NCBI RefSeq assembly: GCF_016881005.1
Contig: NZ_JACOPV010000011.1
Span: 1-64,000 of the forward strand
Length of the DNA stretch: 64,000 nt
Origin: Pseudomonas arcuscaelestis
GTDB lineage: Bacteria > Pseudomonadota > Gammaproteobacteria > Pseudomonadales > Pseudomonadaceae
Direction of reading: 5' to 3'
This document shows, piece by piece, positions 35,246-43,426 of this stretch. Below the pieces are notes generated by a model. The model saw only the letters and a list, made by a program, of their open reading frames with translations. It had not been told where the DNA came from and did no database searches. Numbering within the stretch: the first letter of the stretch is position 1; each line of letters begins with the position of its first letter. The translations under genes were made by a program, and so were the position numbers.

Positions 35246-35509
35246 ATGGCCGTCGAAGTGGTATACCGCAGCAGCCGCGATCTGGAGCGCTTGTTCATGG
35301 ATAAAGCCGAAGCTGACCGTCACGACAAAATGCTCGAATTGGCCGAGCTGCTCGCTGAGGTCCTGAAAAAAGCCGTGCCGTCGCTGAGCGAACAACAGGT
35401 CGAGGATGCTGGCATCTATATGGCGAAAAACCGCGATGTGTTTGCCAAAGCTTTCAAGAGCCAACCCGACGCATTGTCCGAGCTGCTCACTGACAGCGCT
35501 GCAGACTAA
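35246..35509 (+). CDS. yebG: YebG-family SOS protein
   Basis: An 87-residue basic/acidic helical protein opening with MAVEVVYRSSRDLERLFMDK and continuing AEADRHDKMLELAELLAEVL, as in E. coli YebG. YebG is induced by DNA damage; its molecular role is not settled. A consensus LexA box stands 42 bases before the ATG, and AGGTGATGA precedes the start. Confidence 0.93.
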   Translation: MAVEVVYRSSRDLERLFMDKAEADRHDKMLELAELLAEVLKKAVPSLSEQQVEDAGIYMAKNRDVFAKAFKSQPDALSELLTDSAAD

Positions 35510-35516
35510 CTACCCG

Positions 35517-36536
35517 TCAGTTGTAGATCAACCGCTCGGCAAGCATCTGCGCGACACGCGCAGGTGAGCGCTTTTCGGCTTGCGCATGGGCAAATACTTC
35601 GGTCAGTCGCGAAGGGATGCGCGCCAGGTGTGCGGTGATCGTGGGCAGTTCCTCTCCCCTGTGCTTGAGTGCTACGTAGATCAAGCCGCCGGCATTGATC
35701 ACATAGTCAGGGGCATAGAGTATTCCACGACTCTCCAACTGATCAGCCACCTGCAGGGTGGTGAGCTGGTTGTTCGCCGCTCCCGCCACGGCTGCGCAGC
35801 GCAGTTGCATCACACTCTGGCCGTTGAGTACCGGCCCTAGCCCACAAGGGGCGAAGATATCGCAGGGGGTGCTGATCAACATTTCATTGGCCACCGGGCG
35901 TGCATTGAACTGCTCTATCGCCAATTGCACCTTTCCCTGATCCAGGTCGCTGACCAGTAGCTCGGCACCCGCGGCATGCAGTTGCTCGGCAAGTGCATAA
36001 CCAACGTTCCCCAGACCTTGTACTGCCACCCGCAACCCCTCCAGGTTGTCACTGCCAAGTCGGGCCATAGAGGTGGCACGAATACCAGCAAATACCCCCA
36101 TGGCAGCATGGGGCGATGGGTCGCCGGCAGAAGTGGTACTGGTGACATGCTGGGTGGTCTGGGCGATGCAGTCCATATCCAGGGTTGACGTCCCGCTGTC
36201 CACGGCGGTAATGAACCGGCCTTGCAGGGTTTCGACAAAGCGACCAAACGCTTCAAACAACGCAGCACGGTTTTCCACATGTGGATTACGAATGATCACC
36301 GCCTTGCCGCCCCCCAAAGGCAGGCCAGCCAACGCTGCCTTATAGCTCATACCCTGGGCGAGGCGCATGGCATCGATCATCGCGCTGTCGTCATCCGGAT
36401 AGGCCAGATAACGGCAACCGCCCATGGCCGGGCCAAGATGCTCGCTATGGATAGCGACCACCGCCTTGAGCCCGGTACAGGGGTCAATGCACATGTGCAG
36501 CGATTGCGTGCGGGTGCTTTGCATGATCGCGAACAT
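35517..36536 (-). CDS. Glu/Leu/Phe/Val dehydrogenase (leucine dehydrogenase type)
   Basis: A 339-residue NAD-dependent amino-acid dehydrogenase. Active-site motif LAGLPLGGGKAVIIRNP with the catalytic Lys at about residue 72, NAD-binding GLGNVGYALAEQL near 170-182, and the C-terminal APDYVINAGGLIYVALKH. Length and motifs fit branched-chain (leucine-type) rather than hexameric glutamate dehydrogenases. ATG 36536 has GAGGAG seven bases upstream, so the longer TTG start is rejected. Confidence 0.88.
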   Translation of the reverse strand: MFAIMQSTRTQSLHMCIDPCTGLKAVVAIHSEHLGPAMGGCRYLAYPDDDSAMIDAMRLAQGMSYKAALAGLPLGGGKAVIIRNPHVENRAALFEAFGRFVETLQGRFITAVDSGTSTLDMDCIAQTTQHVTSTTSAGDPSPHAAMGVFAGIRATSMARLGSDNLEGLRVAVQGLGNVGYALAEQLHAAGAELLVSDLDQGKVQLAIEQFNARPVANEMLISTPCDIFAPCGLGPVLNGQSVMQLRCAAVAGAANNQLTTLQVADQLESRGILYAPDYVINAGGLIYVALKHRGEELPTITAHLARIPSRLTEVFAHAQAEKRSPARVAQMLAERLIYN

Positions 36537-36661
36537 CAGCGGGCTCCTCAATGAGGTGCTGATCCCAGTATAGGCTGCGCTACACCGATTGATGGCGTGA
36601 CCCGGACCACTGGACGAAAGGCTTAGTCAGCGCTACAAAATAAGCTTGAGCGGAGATTGTC

Positions 36662-37468
36662 ATGACCCCACGCCAAGCTTGTCTTGCCTGCCTGGAACGC
36701 GAACCGGTCGATTTGCTGGAGGCTGCGGTGTGGGTGGCAGCCGAGCACGACGACAGTGTTCGTCCCGTGGATGTCATGGCACAGGTCAAGGCGCTTCAGC
36801 AGGAGGTCAGCGCCGGCCTGCCGATGCTACCCCTCTGCGAGTTGGCCCAGCCGTTGTTACGCAGGCTCAGCGCCTTGGGATTCCAGCAAGACGAATACCA
36901 CCCCTTGCGCCCCCAGGTGGCCTTGCTCGACAAAGTCCTGGAGCGCCGTCGCGGCCAGCCACTGGCCCTGGCGTTGTTGACCCTGGAACTTGCCCGCGGC
37001 TTGTCGATTCCGCTGGAAGGGGTGAATTTTCCCGGGCATTTTCTTTTGCGTGTGCCCGGCGCCGACCATCTGCTCGACCCGTGCGGTGGACGCAGGCTTT
37101 ACCCTGCCGATTGCCGTGAGCTGCTCGGTCGTCAGTTTGGTCCGCAATTGCTGCTCACTGCCGACCACCTGCTGACTGCAAGCCCCAAGCAGATGCTTCA
37201 ACGCCTGTCCCGCAACCTGCGCCAGTTGCATACCACTCATGACGATGATTTGGCTGCGCTCAAGGATGCCGAAAGAGTCCTGTTGCTGGGGCCTGCCCTG
37301 GCCAGCGACTACATGGCCCGCGCCACCTTGTACCAACACCTTGAATGCCCCCAGGCCGAACGCTTCGACCTGGAGCATGCATTACTGCTCAGTGACGATC
37401 CAATCCAACGCTTGCGCCTGACTGAACGCTTGAGCCACCTGCCACATATATCGCCATCTGTGCACTAA
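36662..37468 (+). CDS. SirB1-family transglutaminase-like protein
   Basis: A 268-residue protein of the SirB1 type: the fold segment VLERRRGQPLALALLTLELARGLSIPLEGVNFPGHFLLR lies near residues 92-132, followed by LLDPCGGRRLYPADC and a helical C-terminal half with TPR-like character. SirB1 relatives have a degenerate transglutaminase-like domain. GGAG lies seven bases before the ATG. It overlaps the convergent maiA by four bases. Function unknown. Confidence 0.82.
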   Translation: MTPRQACLACLEREPVDLLEAAVWVAAEHDDSVRPVDVMAQVKALQQEVSAGLPMLPLCELAQPLLRRLSALGFQQDEYHPLRPQVALLDKVLERRRGQPLALALLTLELARGLSIPLEGVNFPGHFLLRVPGADHLLDPCGGRRLYPADCRELLGRQFGPQLLLTADHLLTASPKQMLQRLSRNLRQLHTTHDDDLAALKDAERVLLLGPALASDYMARATLYQHLECPQAERFDLEHALLLSDDPIQRLRLTERLSHLPHISPSVH

Positions 37469-38094
37469 CCCGGCATATCCGGTTGTTTGGACGGATGAGC
37501 CTGGACAAAGGCCGCGTGCTGTTCGGCTAACCCGGCGACCCGACGAATACGCGAGAAGCCACCAAGGTCGATGTTGAAACGTTCAGCCGCATAAAGCTGT
37601 GGAATCAAGTAGACATCGGCCAGCCCCGGTTCTTCTCCAAAGCAAAAGCCTTCGTCACCAATCAATTGCTCGACGGCTGCCAGCCCCTGGCTTACCCAAT
37701 GGGCAATCCACTGGCTGACTTGCGCATCGTCCTGCCCCAACCCGCGCAGCTGGTTAAGCACACTGACGTTGTGCAGCGGGTGAATATCACAACCGATCAA
37801 TGCCGCCACGCCCCGCACCTGAGCACGTTGCACTGGGTCCTGGGGGAGTAGCGCCGGGCTTGGATACACCTCTTCCAGGTACTCGATGATTGCGGGTGAC
37901 TGCACCAGCAGTTCACCGGAATCGATCTTCAAGGCCGGCACCCGGCCCTGAGGATTGAGGGCGAGGAAATGCTCTTCGCGCTGCTCACCCTTGAGCAGGT
38001 TGACCGGAACGTACTGATACTCAAGTTGCTTGAGCGCCAGCGCAATCCTCACCCGGTAGGATGAGGTCGAACGGTAGTAGTTGAGCAGATCCAT
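37465..38094 (-). CDS. maiA: maleylacetoacetate isomerase
   Basis: A 209-residue zeta-class glutathione transferase converting maleylacetoacetate to fumarylacetoacetate with glutathione. The N-terminal active-site segment YYRSTSSYRVRIALALK is at residues 7-23 and the thioredoxin-fold NPQGRVPALK and SPAIIEYLEEVYP follow. Third gene of hmgA-fahA-maiA, twelve bases after fahA. Confidence 0.94.
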   Translation of the reverse strand: MDLLNYYRSTSSYRVRIALALKQLEYQYVPVNLLKGEQREEHFLALNPQGRVPALKIDSGELLVQSPAIIEYLEEVYPSPALLPQDPVQRAQVRGVAALIGCDIHPLHNVSVLNQLRGLGQDDAQVSQWIAHWVSQGLAAVEQLIGDEGFCFGEEPGLADVYLIPQLYAAERFNIDLGGFSRIRRVAGLAEQHAAFVQAHPSKQPDMPG

Positions 38095-38106
38095 GATGTT
38101 GCCCTC

Positions 38107-39399
38107 TCAATGTGCCGGCAGAATCTTGCCTCGGCACTCGCCAAAGCCGATCGATGCCACGCCGTCCCGGACACAGCGAGCACGCAGGATGACTTCGTCG
38201 CCATCTTCAAGGAACTTGCGCACCTCACCCGACGCCAGCTGCACCGGTTCCTTGCCACCTTGGGTAATCTCCAGCAGGCTGCCGAACTGACCAGGCTGGG
38301 CGCCGGACAATGTGCCCGAACCGAACAGGTCGCCCGACTGCAACTGGCAACCGTTGACGCTGTGATGGGCGACCATCTGAGCCACGGTCCAGTACATGCT
38401 TAAAGTATTGCTCAACGTCAGGCGATGGGCGGGCAGATTTTGCTCGCGCATGCGCTCGGTGAGCAGCAGCACTTCCAGTTCGATATCGAAGGCGCCGTTA
38501 GCCTGGTCGCGCTTGTCGAGCAGGTACGAAAGCGGCTGCGGATCGCCCTCCGCACGCGCCGGCTGGGCGCAGCGGAACGGCTCAAGGGCTTCGGCGGTCA
38601 CCACCCATGGCGAGATGGTCGAAATAAAGCTCTTGGACAGGAACGGACCCAGCGGCTGATATTCCCAGGCCTGGATGTCGCGAGCCGACCAGTCATTGAG
38701 CAGGCAGAAGCCGGCAATGTGTTCAGCGGCTTCGGCGACGGGGATCGAATCACCCATGTCATTGCCCTGACCAATCCAGATGCCCAGCTCCAGTTCGTAG
38801 TCCAGGCGTGCGCACGGGCCGAAGCTCGGTTCGCTCTGACCTGCGGGCAGGGTCTGGCCTTTTGGTCGACGCACATCGGTGCCGGACGGGCGAATGGTCG
38901 AAGCGCGGCCGTGGTAACCGATCGGCACGTACTTGTAGTTGGGCAGCAATGGGTTGTCGGGACGGAATAGCGCGCCGACGTTCTTGGCATGCTCGATGCC
39001 AACATAGAAATCGGTGTAGTCGCCGATCTGCGCAGGCAGATGTAGCTGACACTCGACGCTGGCGAGCAACAGCGGCTTGAGCGCAGCCTGATGCTCACTG
39101 TGCTCACCGAGCAGTTGCAGCAGGCGTTCACGCAAGGCCACACGGGCACCACGACCCAGGGCAAAGAACGCATTCAGCACACCGCCACGGGTGGCCTCGA
39201 CAGCGGCACGCGCCTGACCGTCGAACAGCCCAGCGCTCAACGCACCTTCAAGGTCGAGAATCGCATCGCCAATGGCCACGCCACAGCGCTTGGCCTGACC
39301 CTTGTGGGTAAAGATCCCCAGCGGCAGGTTCTGCAGTGGAAAATCGCGATGCCCGTTGGCATGTTCGACCCAACTGCGGGCAATAGCGGACTGATTCAT
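38107..39399 (-). CDS. fahA: fumarylacetoacetase
   Basis: A 430-residue enzyme hydrolysing fumarylacetoacetate to fumarate and acetoacetate. Characteristic segments: RSWVEHANGHRDFPLQNLP at the N-terminus, DFYVGIEHAKNVGALF, GYHGRASTIRPSG, LDYELELGIWIGQG and LNDWSARDIQAWEY, which carry the metal and catalytic His/Asp/Glu residues. Starts three bases after the hmgA stop. Confidence 0.95.
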   Translation of the reverse strand: MNQSAIARSWVEHANGHRDFPLQNLPLGIFTHKGQAKRCGVAIGDAILDLEGALSAGLFDGQARAAVEATRGGVLNAFFALGRGARVALRERLLQLLGEHSEHQAALKPLLLASVECQLHLPAQIGDYTDFYVGIEHAKNVGALFRPDNPLLPNYKYVPIGYHGRASTIRPSGTDVRRPKGQTLPAGQSEPSFGPCARLDYELELGIWIGQGNDMGDSIPVAEAAEHIAGFCLLNDWSARDIQAWEYQPLGPFLSKSFISTISPWVVTAEALEPFRCAQPARAEGDPQPLSYLLDKRDQANGAFDIELEVLLLTERMREQNLPAHRLTLSNTLSMYWTVAQMVAHHSVNGCQLQSGDLFGSGTLSGAQPGQFGSLLEITQGGKEPVQLASGEVRKFLEDGDEVILRARCVRDGVASIGFGECRGKILPAH

Positions 39400-39402
39400 G
39401 GG

Positions 39403-40704
39403 TTATCTCCGATTCGGGGTGAAGGTGCTCGGCAACGAGGCCCAGCAACTATCGTAGTCGGCCTGCAACTGCGGGCACTCTAGCGCATGACGGCTCGGAC
39501 GCAGCACTTGGCTGGTCTCGAACATGAACGCCATGGTGTTGTCGATTTTGTTCGGCGCAAGTTCCACGGCAATGGCCTTGGCGCAGGTTTCGGCGTCCGG
39601 GCCATGGGCACTCATGCATGCGTGCAGCGAGGCGCCGCCTGGCAGGAACCCTTCGGCCTTGGCGTCGTATTCGCCTTTGATCAAACCCATGAACTCATTC
39701 ATCAGGTTGCGGTGGAACCATGGTGGACGGAAAGTGTTCTCGGCCACCATCCAACGCGGCGGGAAGATCACGAAATCGAGGTTGGCCATGCCGGGCACGC
39801 TGGTCGGCGAGGTCAGCACGGTGAAGATCGACGGGTCCGGGTGATCGAAACTAACAGTGCCGATGGTGTTGAAGCGGCGCAGGTCGTACTTGTACGGCAC
39901 GTTGTTGCCGTGCCAGGCGACCACGTCCAATGGCGAATGGTTAAGCTGGCAACCCCACAGCTCACCAAGGAACTTCTGCACCAATTGCACCGGGGCATCG
40001 ATTTCTTCGTAATGGGCCACTGGCGCGAGGAAGTCTCGCGGATTGGCCAGGCCATTGCTACCAATCGGCCCCAGGTCCGGGATACGCAAGGGCGCCCCGT
40101 GGTTTTCGGCCAGATAGCCACGGGCCTGGGCGTCGATCAGTTCAACCCGGAACTTGAGGCCACGAGGCAGTACGGCAATTTCCAGCGGCTCGACGGCCAG
40201 TACACCCAGTTCCGTCACGATACGCAGGCGGCCTTGTTCAGGTACCAGCAGCAGCTCACCGTCGGCGTTGAAGAAGACCCGCTCCATGGAGCGATTGGCG
40301 CAGTAGGTGTAGATGCTGATACCGGCCGGCTTTTCGCCCGCCGAGTTGGCCGCCATGGCCACCCAGCCGTCGATGAAATCGGTTGGCTCGCTCGGGATGG
40401 GTTGCGGGCTCCAGCGCAGACGGTTAGGGGTAACCGGGCCCAGCGGACCACCGGCCAACTGCCGCTCCAGGCGCTCGAAGCGTGGGTGCAGGGCCGAAGG
40501 ACGAATACGGTAGAGCCAGGTGCGGCGAGACTCACTGCGGGTCATGGTGAAGGCAGTGCCGGAAAGCAACTCGGCATACAGACCATAGGGCGCCTTTTGT
40601 GGCGAGTTCTGGCCGACCGGCAGGGCACCGGGTAAGGCTTCGCTGGCGAATTCGTTGCCGAAGCCGCTCAAGTAGTCGAGGACGGGGGTGCTTTCGAGGT
40701 TCAT
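39403..40704 (-). CDS. hmgA: homogentisate 1,2-dioxygenase
   Basis: A 433-residue iron enzyme opening the homogentisate ring to maleylacetoacetate. N-terminal LDYLSGFGNEFASEALPGA, metal-site segments FPPRWMVAENTFRPPWFHRN and NEFMGLIKGEYDAK, and LHACMSAHGPDAETC are as in bacterial HmgA. The start at 40704 (MNLESTPV) is chosen because it gives the family N-terminus and lies 91 bases from the operator; the frame extends 21 codons upstream without a site. First gene of the tyrosine/phenylalanine degradation operon. Confidence 0.96.
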   Translation of the reverse strand: MNLESTPVLDYLSGFGNEFASEALPGALPVGQNSPQKAPYGLYAELLSGTAFTMTRSESRRTWLYRIRPSALHPRFERLERQLAGGPLGPVTPNRLRWSPQPIPSEPTDFIDGWVAMAANSAGEKPAGISIYTYCANRSMERVFFNADGELLLVPEQGRLRIVTELGVLAVEPLEIAVLPRGLKFRVELIDAQARGYLAENHGAPLRIPDLGPIGSNGLANPRDFLAPVAHYEEIDAPVQLVQKFLGELWGCQLNHSPLDVVAWHGNNVPYKYDLRRFNTIGTVSFDHPDPSIFTVLTSPTSVPGMANLDFVIFPPRWMVAENTFRPPWFHRNLMNEFMGLIKGEYDAKAEGFLPGGASLHACMSAHGPDAETCAKAIAVELAPNKIDNTMAFMFETSQVLRPSRHALECPQLQADYDSCWASLPSTFTPNRR

Positions 40705-40787
40705 CGAGCCTCCGGGCCCACTGCAGGCCGGTTGATGGCAGCTGGCTGGCGCCGTTGACGCTGGCAACCACGCTGCATTATTTTTAT

Positions 40788-40813
40788 CGTAATTACATTA
40801 CGCATAACGTAAT
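40788..40813. promoter_or_regulatory. HmgR operator: three alternating half-sites
   Basis: A 17-base inverted repeat ATTACG-CATAA-CGTAAT (40797-40813) sits between hmgR and hmgA, the size of the palindromic HmgR operator known from P. putida. A further CGTAAT (40788-40793) forms another inverted pair with the same ATTACG, spaced by three bases. All three half-sites lie 84-109 bases before the hmgA ATG. Confidence 0.75.
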
Positions 40814-40876
40814 TTGATTGGCGAAGACCGTCAAGCTATAAAGACGCCCATCTGAACCATCCGGAACATTCCTACA

Positions 40877-41671
40877 ATGGCCAAAGCCAGCTCCACCGCC
40901 GACAGCGCCGGCAAACAGAAGGTACGCTCGGCCGAGGTCGGTACCGATATCCTCAAGGCCTTGGCCCAATTGTCGCCCTCCACCTCCCTGTCGCGCCTTG
41001 CCGAACATGTCGACATGCCTGCCAGCAAGGTCCATCGCTATTTGCAGGCGCTGATCGCCAGTGGCTTTGCCGAGCAAAATCCGGCCACCAACCACTACGG
41101 CCTGGGTCGTGAAGCGCTGCGCGTGGGTCTCGCCGCCCTTGGCGGCATGGATGTGCTGAAGGTTGCGGCAATGCCGTTGTCGCAATTGCGTGATGCCCTC
41201 AACGAAAGCTGTTTCATTGCCGTGTGGGGCAATCAGGGCGCCACGGTGGTCAATATCGAACCGGCGGTGCGCGCGGTGACCGTGGTCACCCAGATCGGAT
41301 CGGTGCTGCCCTTGCTTAGCTCATCGACCGGCCTGGTATTTGGTGCCTACCTTCCCGAGCGCGAAACCGTCGAACTACGCGACCAGGAACTGGCCATCCT
41401 CGGACACAGCGTCAACGACTATGAAACGCTGTTTGCCGACATTCGCCGGCGCGGCCTGCACCATATCCATGGTTTGCTGATGCCGGGCGTGGATGCGCTT
41501 TCGGCCCCGGTATTCAATGCAGTGGGAAAGATTGTCGCGGTATTGACTGTCGTTGGACCGACTTCGATCTTCCATGCAGATGAACAAGGTCCGGCAGCGC
41601 AACAACTATTGGCGGCGGCAAAAATGATCAGTTGGCGCATGGGTTACGAAGAAACGCCCCTGAATACTTGA
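40877..41671 (+). CDS. hmgR: IclR-family repressor of the homogentisate pathway
   Basis: A 264-residue IclR regulator: winged helix at about residues 17-72 (VRSAEVGTDILKALAQ, LSRLAEHVDMPASKVHRYLQALIASGF) and a C-terminal effector domain. It is divergent from hmgA with the operator between them. In P. putida HmgR is the homogentisate-responsive repressor of this operon. Confidence 0.93.
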   Translation: MAKASSTADSAGKQKVRSAEVGTDILKALAQLSPSTSLSRLAEHVDMPASKVHRYLQALIASGFAEQNPATNHYGLGREALRVGLAALGGMDVLKVAAMPLSQLRDALNESCFIAVWGNQGATVVNIEPAVRAVTVVTQIGSVLPLLSSSTGLVFGAYLPERETVELRDQELAILGHSVNDYETLFADIRRRGLHHIHGLLMPGVDALSAPVFNAVGKIVAVLTVVGPTSIFHADEQGPAAQQLLAAAKMISWRMGYEETPLNT

Positions 41672-41911
41672 AAGTCAGGACGAGGCCACTGTTGCCATTG
41701 ATGTAACAGTGAATGTCCAAATCGACTATTTTTCCTTTGGGGCCAGCGGCTTATTCTGTTTGCAGCTGGACCGCGCCATCACCAACAGCCGCTCTGGCCC
41801 GGGCATTTCAGACGTGCACACCCCGTCCCCGGCATCAGGTTCACCGACGTTGATTTTGAAGCTCCTTGATCTAACGTCTTACTTGGCCGCTGCTTTGCAG
41901 CGGCCTTTTTT
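41672..41911 (+). ncRNA. candidate small RNA or long 3' UTR after hmgR
   Basis: About 210 bases without a credible gene end in a strong intrinsic terminator. The region has a possible stationary-phase-like -10 (GACTATTTT, near 41722-41730) and a GC-rich body with several potential stems. A weak 70-codon frame in it has no ribosome binding site. I cannot decide between an independent small RNA and the hmgR 3' end. Confidence 0.35.
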
Positions 41912-41913
41912 AT
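41885..41913 (+). terminator. intrinsic terminator downstream of hmgR / candidate RNA
   Basis: A perfect 9-bp GC stem (41885-41893, GGCCGCTGC, with 41897-41905) and 3-base loop followed by TTTTTTAT. Confidence 0.93.
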
Positions 41914-41953
41914 GCGCCTGATCGCAGGGCAAGCCCACACCTATCGGCTGCGG

Positions 41954-42310
41954 TCAATCGTCGTCATCGCTGTCGTCGAAGTGAAAGCGATGCAGTATCC
42001 GATGAGCGACAGGGGTCAGAATCAAACCGATACTGGCAACAAATACCAGCCCGACATACAACCCATAAAGGGCAAAGAACAACTTGCCGCCCATGGTCTG
42101 CGGCAAGATCACTGGCCCTACCCCACCTAGCAACAAGGTGGCGTTGAAGATGGCATCGTGCAGAGGAATGTGCGGTTCGAAGTACCAATGGCCAAGTACC
42201 CCGAACAGGACCGAGGCGACCAGCAACACGCAGGCCGCCAGGCCATGGCGCAATAATCGAAAGCGAAACTGCCGAGGAGAAATGAGCGCTTCTGTCTTGG
42301 ACTCGTACAT
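41954..42310 (-). CDS. two-helix membrane protein resembling a K+-channel pore (Ion_trans_2-like)
   Basis: A 118-residue protein: short basic N-terminus, helix at about residues 22-45 (HGLAACVLLVASVLFGVLGHWYF), a re-entrant-like stretch HDAIFNATLLLGGVGPVILP (52-71), a second helix GKLFFALYGLYVGLVFVASIGLIL (74-97) and an acidic tail FHFDDSDDDD. This is the layout of a two-helix K+ channel subunit, but the filter position reads LGGVGPVI in place of TVGYG. AGGAG precedes the ATG. It may be a channel with altered selectivity or a derived regulator. No RCK or cyclic-nucleotide domain follows. Confidence 0.6.
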   Translation of the reverse strand: MYESKTEALISPRQFRFRLLRHGLAACVLLVASVLFGVLGHWYFEPHIPLHDAIFNATLLLGGVGPVILPQTMGGKLFFALYGLYVGLVFVASIGLILTPVAHRILHRFHFDDSDDDD

Positions 42311-42384
42311 CCTTGTTACTCCTGTAACGATCATGACCGCCCAGCATAGGAAAGAACCTCGGGCGACCACAACCTCAGGCAGCC

Positions 42385-43299
42385 TCAGCGCTGTGGGAAT
42401 TTCTGCAGGTTGGCCATCATTTGCTGCAATGCTTGCAGGCTGTCGTGCGGGTGTACGGCATCGGTAAAGTCGCCAATGTCCTGCCAGTTGGCGGCGATGT
42501 CTTCGGGCGTGAATCCTTGGTGGGGATTGAAGCCCACGCCCAGGCTACGCTCCCAACGCACTTTACCAACCCAGCCACCGCCCACTTCATACAAGCCTGC
42601 ACTGTCTTGGCATTGCTCACTGCCCAGGTAAACGACCAACGGACTGACCAGCTCGGGCTTTAATTGCTCGAAAACCTGAGGAGGGATCAAACCTTCGGTC
42701 ATGCGCGTACCGCCTGTAGGCGCAATGGCATTGACCAGAATGTTGTGTTTGCGTCCCTCGATGGCCAAGGTTCGGGTCAAACCGTAGAGACCCAATTTGG
42801 CCATGCCGTAGTTGGACTGGCCGAAGTTGCCATAGATACCCGAAGTGGAGGCGGTGAAAATCACCCGCCCCCAATTCTGTTCACGTAAATGTGGCCAGGC
42901 CGCATGAGTGACCTTGTAGGCCCCTTCGACATGAACCCGATAGACCTGATCCCAGTCGCTGTCTTCCATTTTGTGGAACGTCTTGTCGCGCAGAATACCG
43001 GCGTTGTTGACCACCACATCAATGCGACCAAAGGTATCCAGCGCCTGCTCGACAATACGATGACCATCGGCCACCGAGTCATGGTTGGCCAGTGCTGTAC
43101 CACCTGCCTCGCGGATCTGTGCAACCACCCGGTCGGCCGCAGAGGCGTTCGCGCCTTCGCCGTGAGTGGAGCCGCCCAGATCGTTGACCACCACCCGCGC
43201 ACCGTGACGAGCGAACAACAAGGCATGGGCTCGGCCCAGACCTCCTCCCGCGCCAGTCACAATCACTACTTTATCGTCCAGGCGCACAGAATCGCTCAT
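42385..43299 (-). CDS. short-chain dehydrogenase/reductase
   Basis: A 304-residue SDR of the longer, peroxisomal-MFE-2-like type: NAD-binding VTGAGGGLGRAHALLFA, NNAGILRDKTFHKM, and the YxxxK pair in QSNYGMAKLGL (about residues 157-161). Such enzymes oxidise 3-hydroxyacyl-CoA or similar substrates; the true substrate is unknown. The start at 43299 is supported by GGAG nine bases upstream. Confidence 0.88.
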   Translation of the reverse strand: MSDSVRLDDKVVIVTGAGGGLGRAHALLFARHGARVVVNDLGGSTHGEGANASAADRVVAQIREAGGTALANHDSVADGHRIVEQALDTFGRIDVVVNNAGILRDKTFHKMEDSDWDQVYRVHVEGAYKVTHAAWPHLREQNWGRVIFTASTSGIYGNFGQSNYGMAKLGLYGLTRTLAIEGRKHNILVNAIAPTGGTRMTEGLIPPQVFEQLKPELVSPLVVYLGSEQCQDSAGLYEVGGGWVGKVRWERSLGVGFNPHQGFTPEDIAANWQDIGDFTDAVHPHDSLQALQQMMANLQKFPQR

Positions 43300-43426
43300 G
43301 CTCGACACTCCAGCAAATCAACAGGGAATGTCCGAGTGTCGACCAGCATTGGCCCGCATACAATCAAGCGCGTCTGGGGTGAATGGCTGTCGATAAGGCC
43401 AGAAAATGATGCAGTTTGCCTGTCTC

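Noticed and set aside
41709..41921. 70-codon open frame after hmgR
   Set aside because: Runs through the terminator hairpin, lacks a Shine-Dalgarno and has no protein-like pattern; kept only as a candidate RNA region.
41925..41950. REP-like fragment (GATCGCAGGGCAAGCCCACACC)
   Set aside because: Only part of the REP core is present and it is not palindromic.
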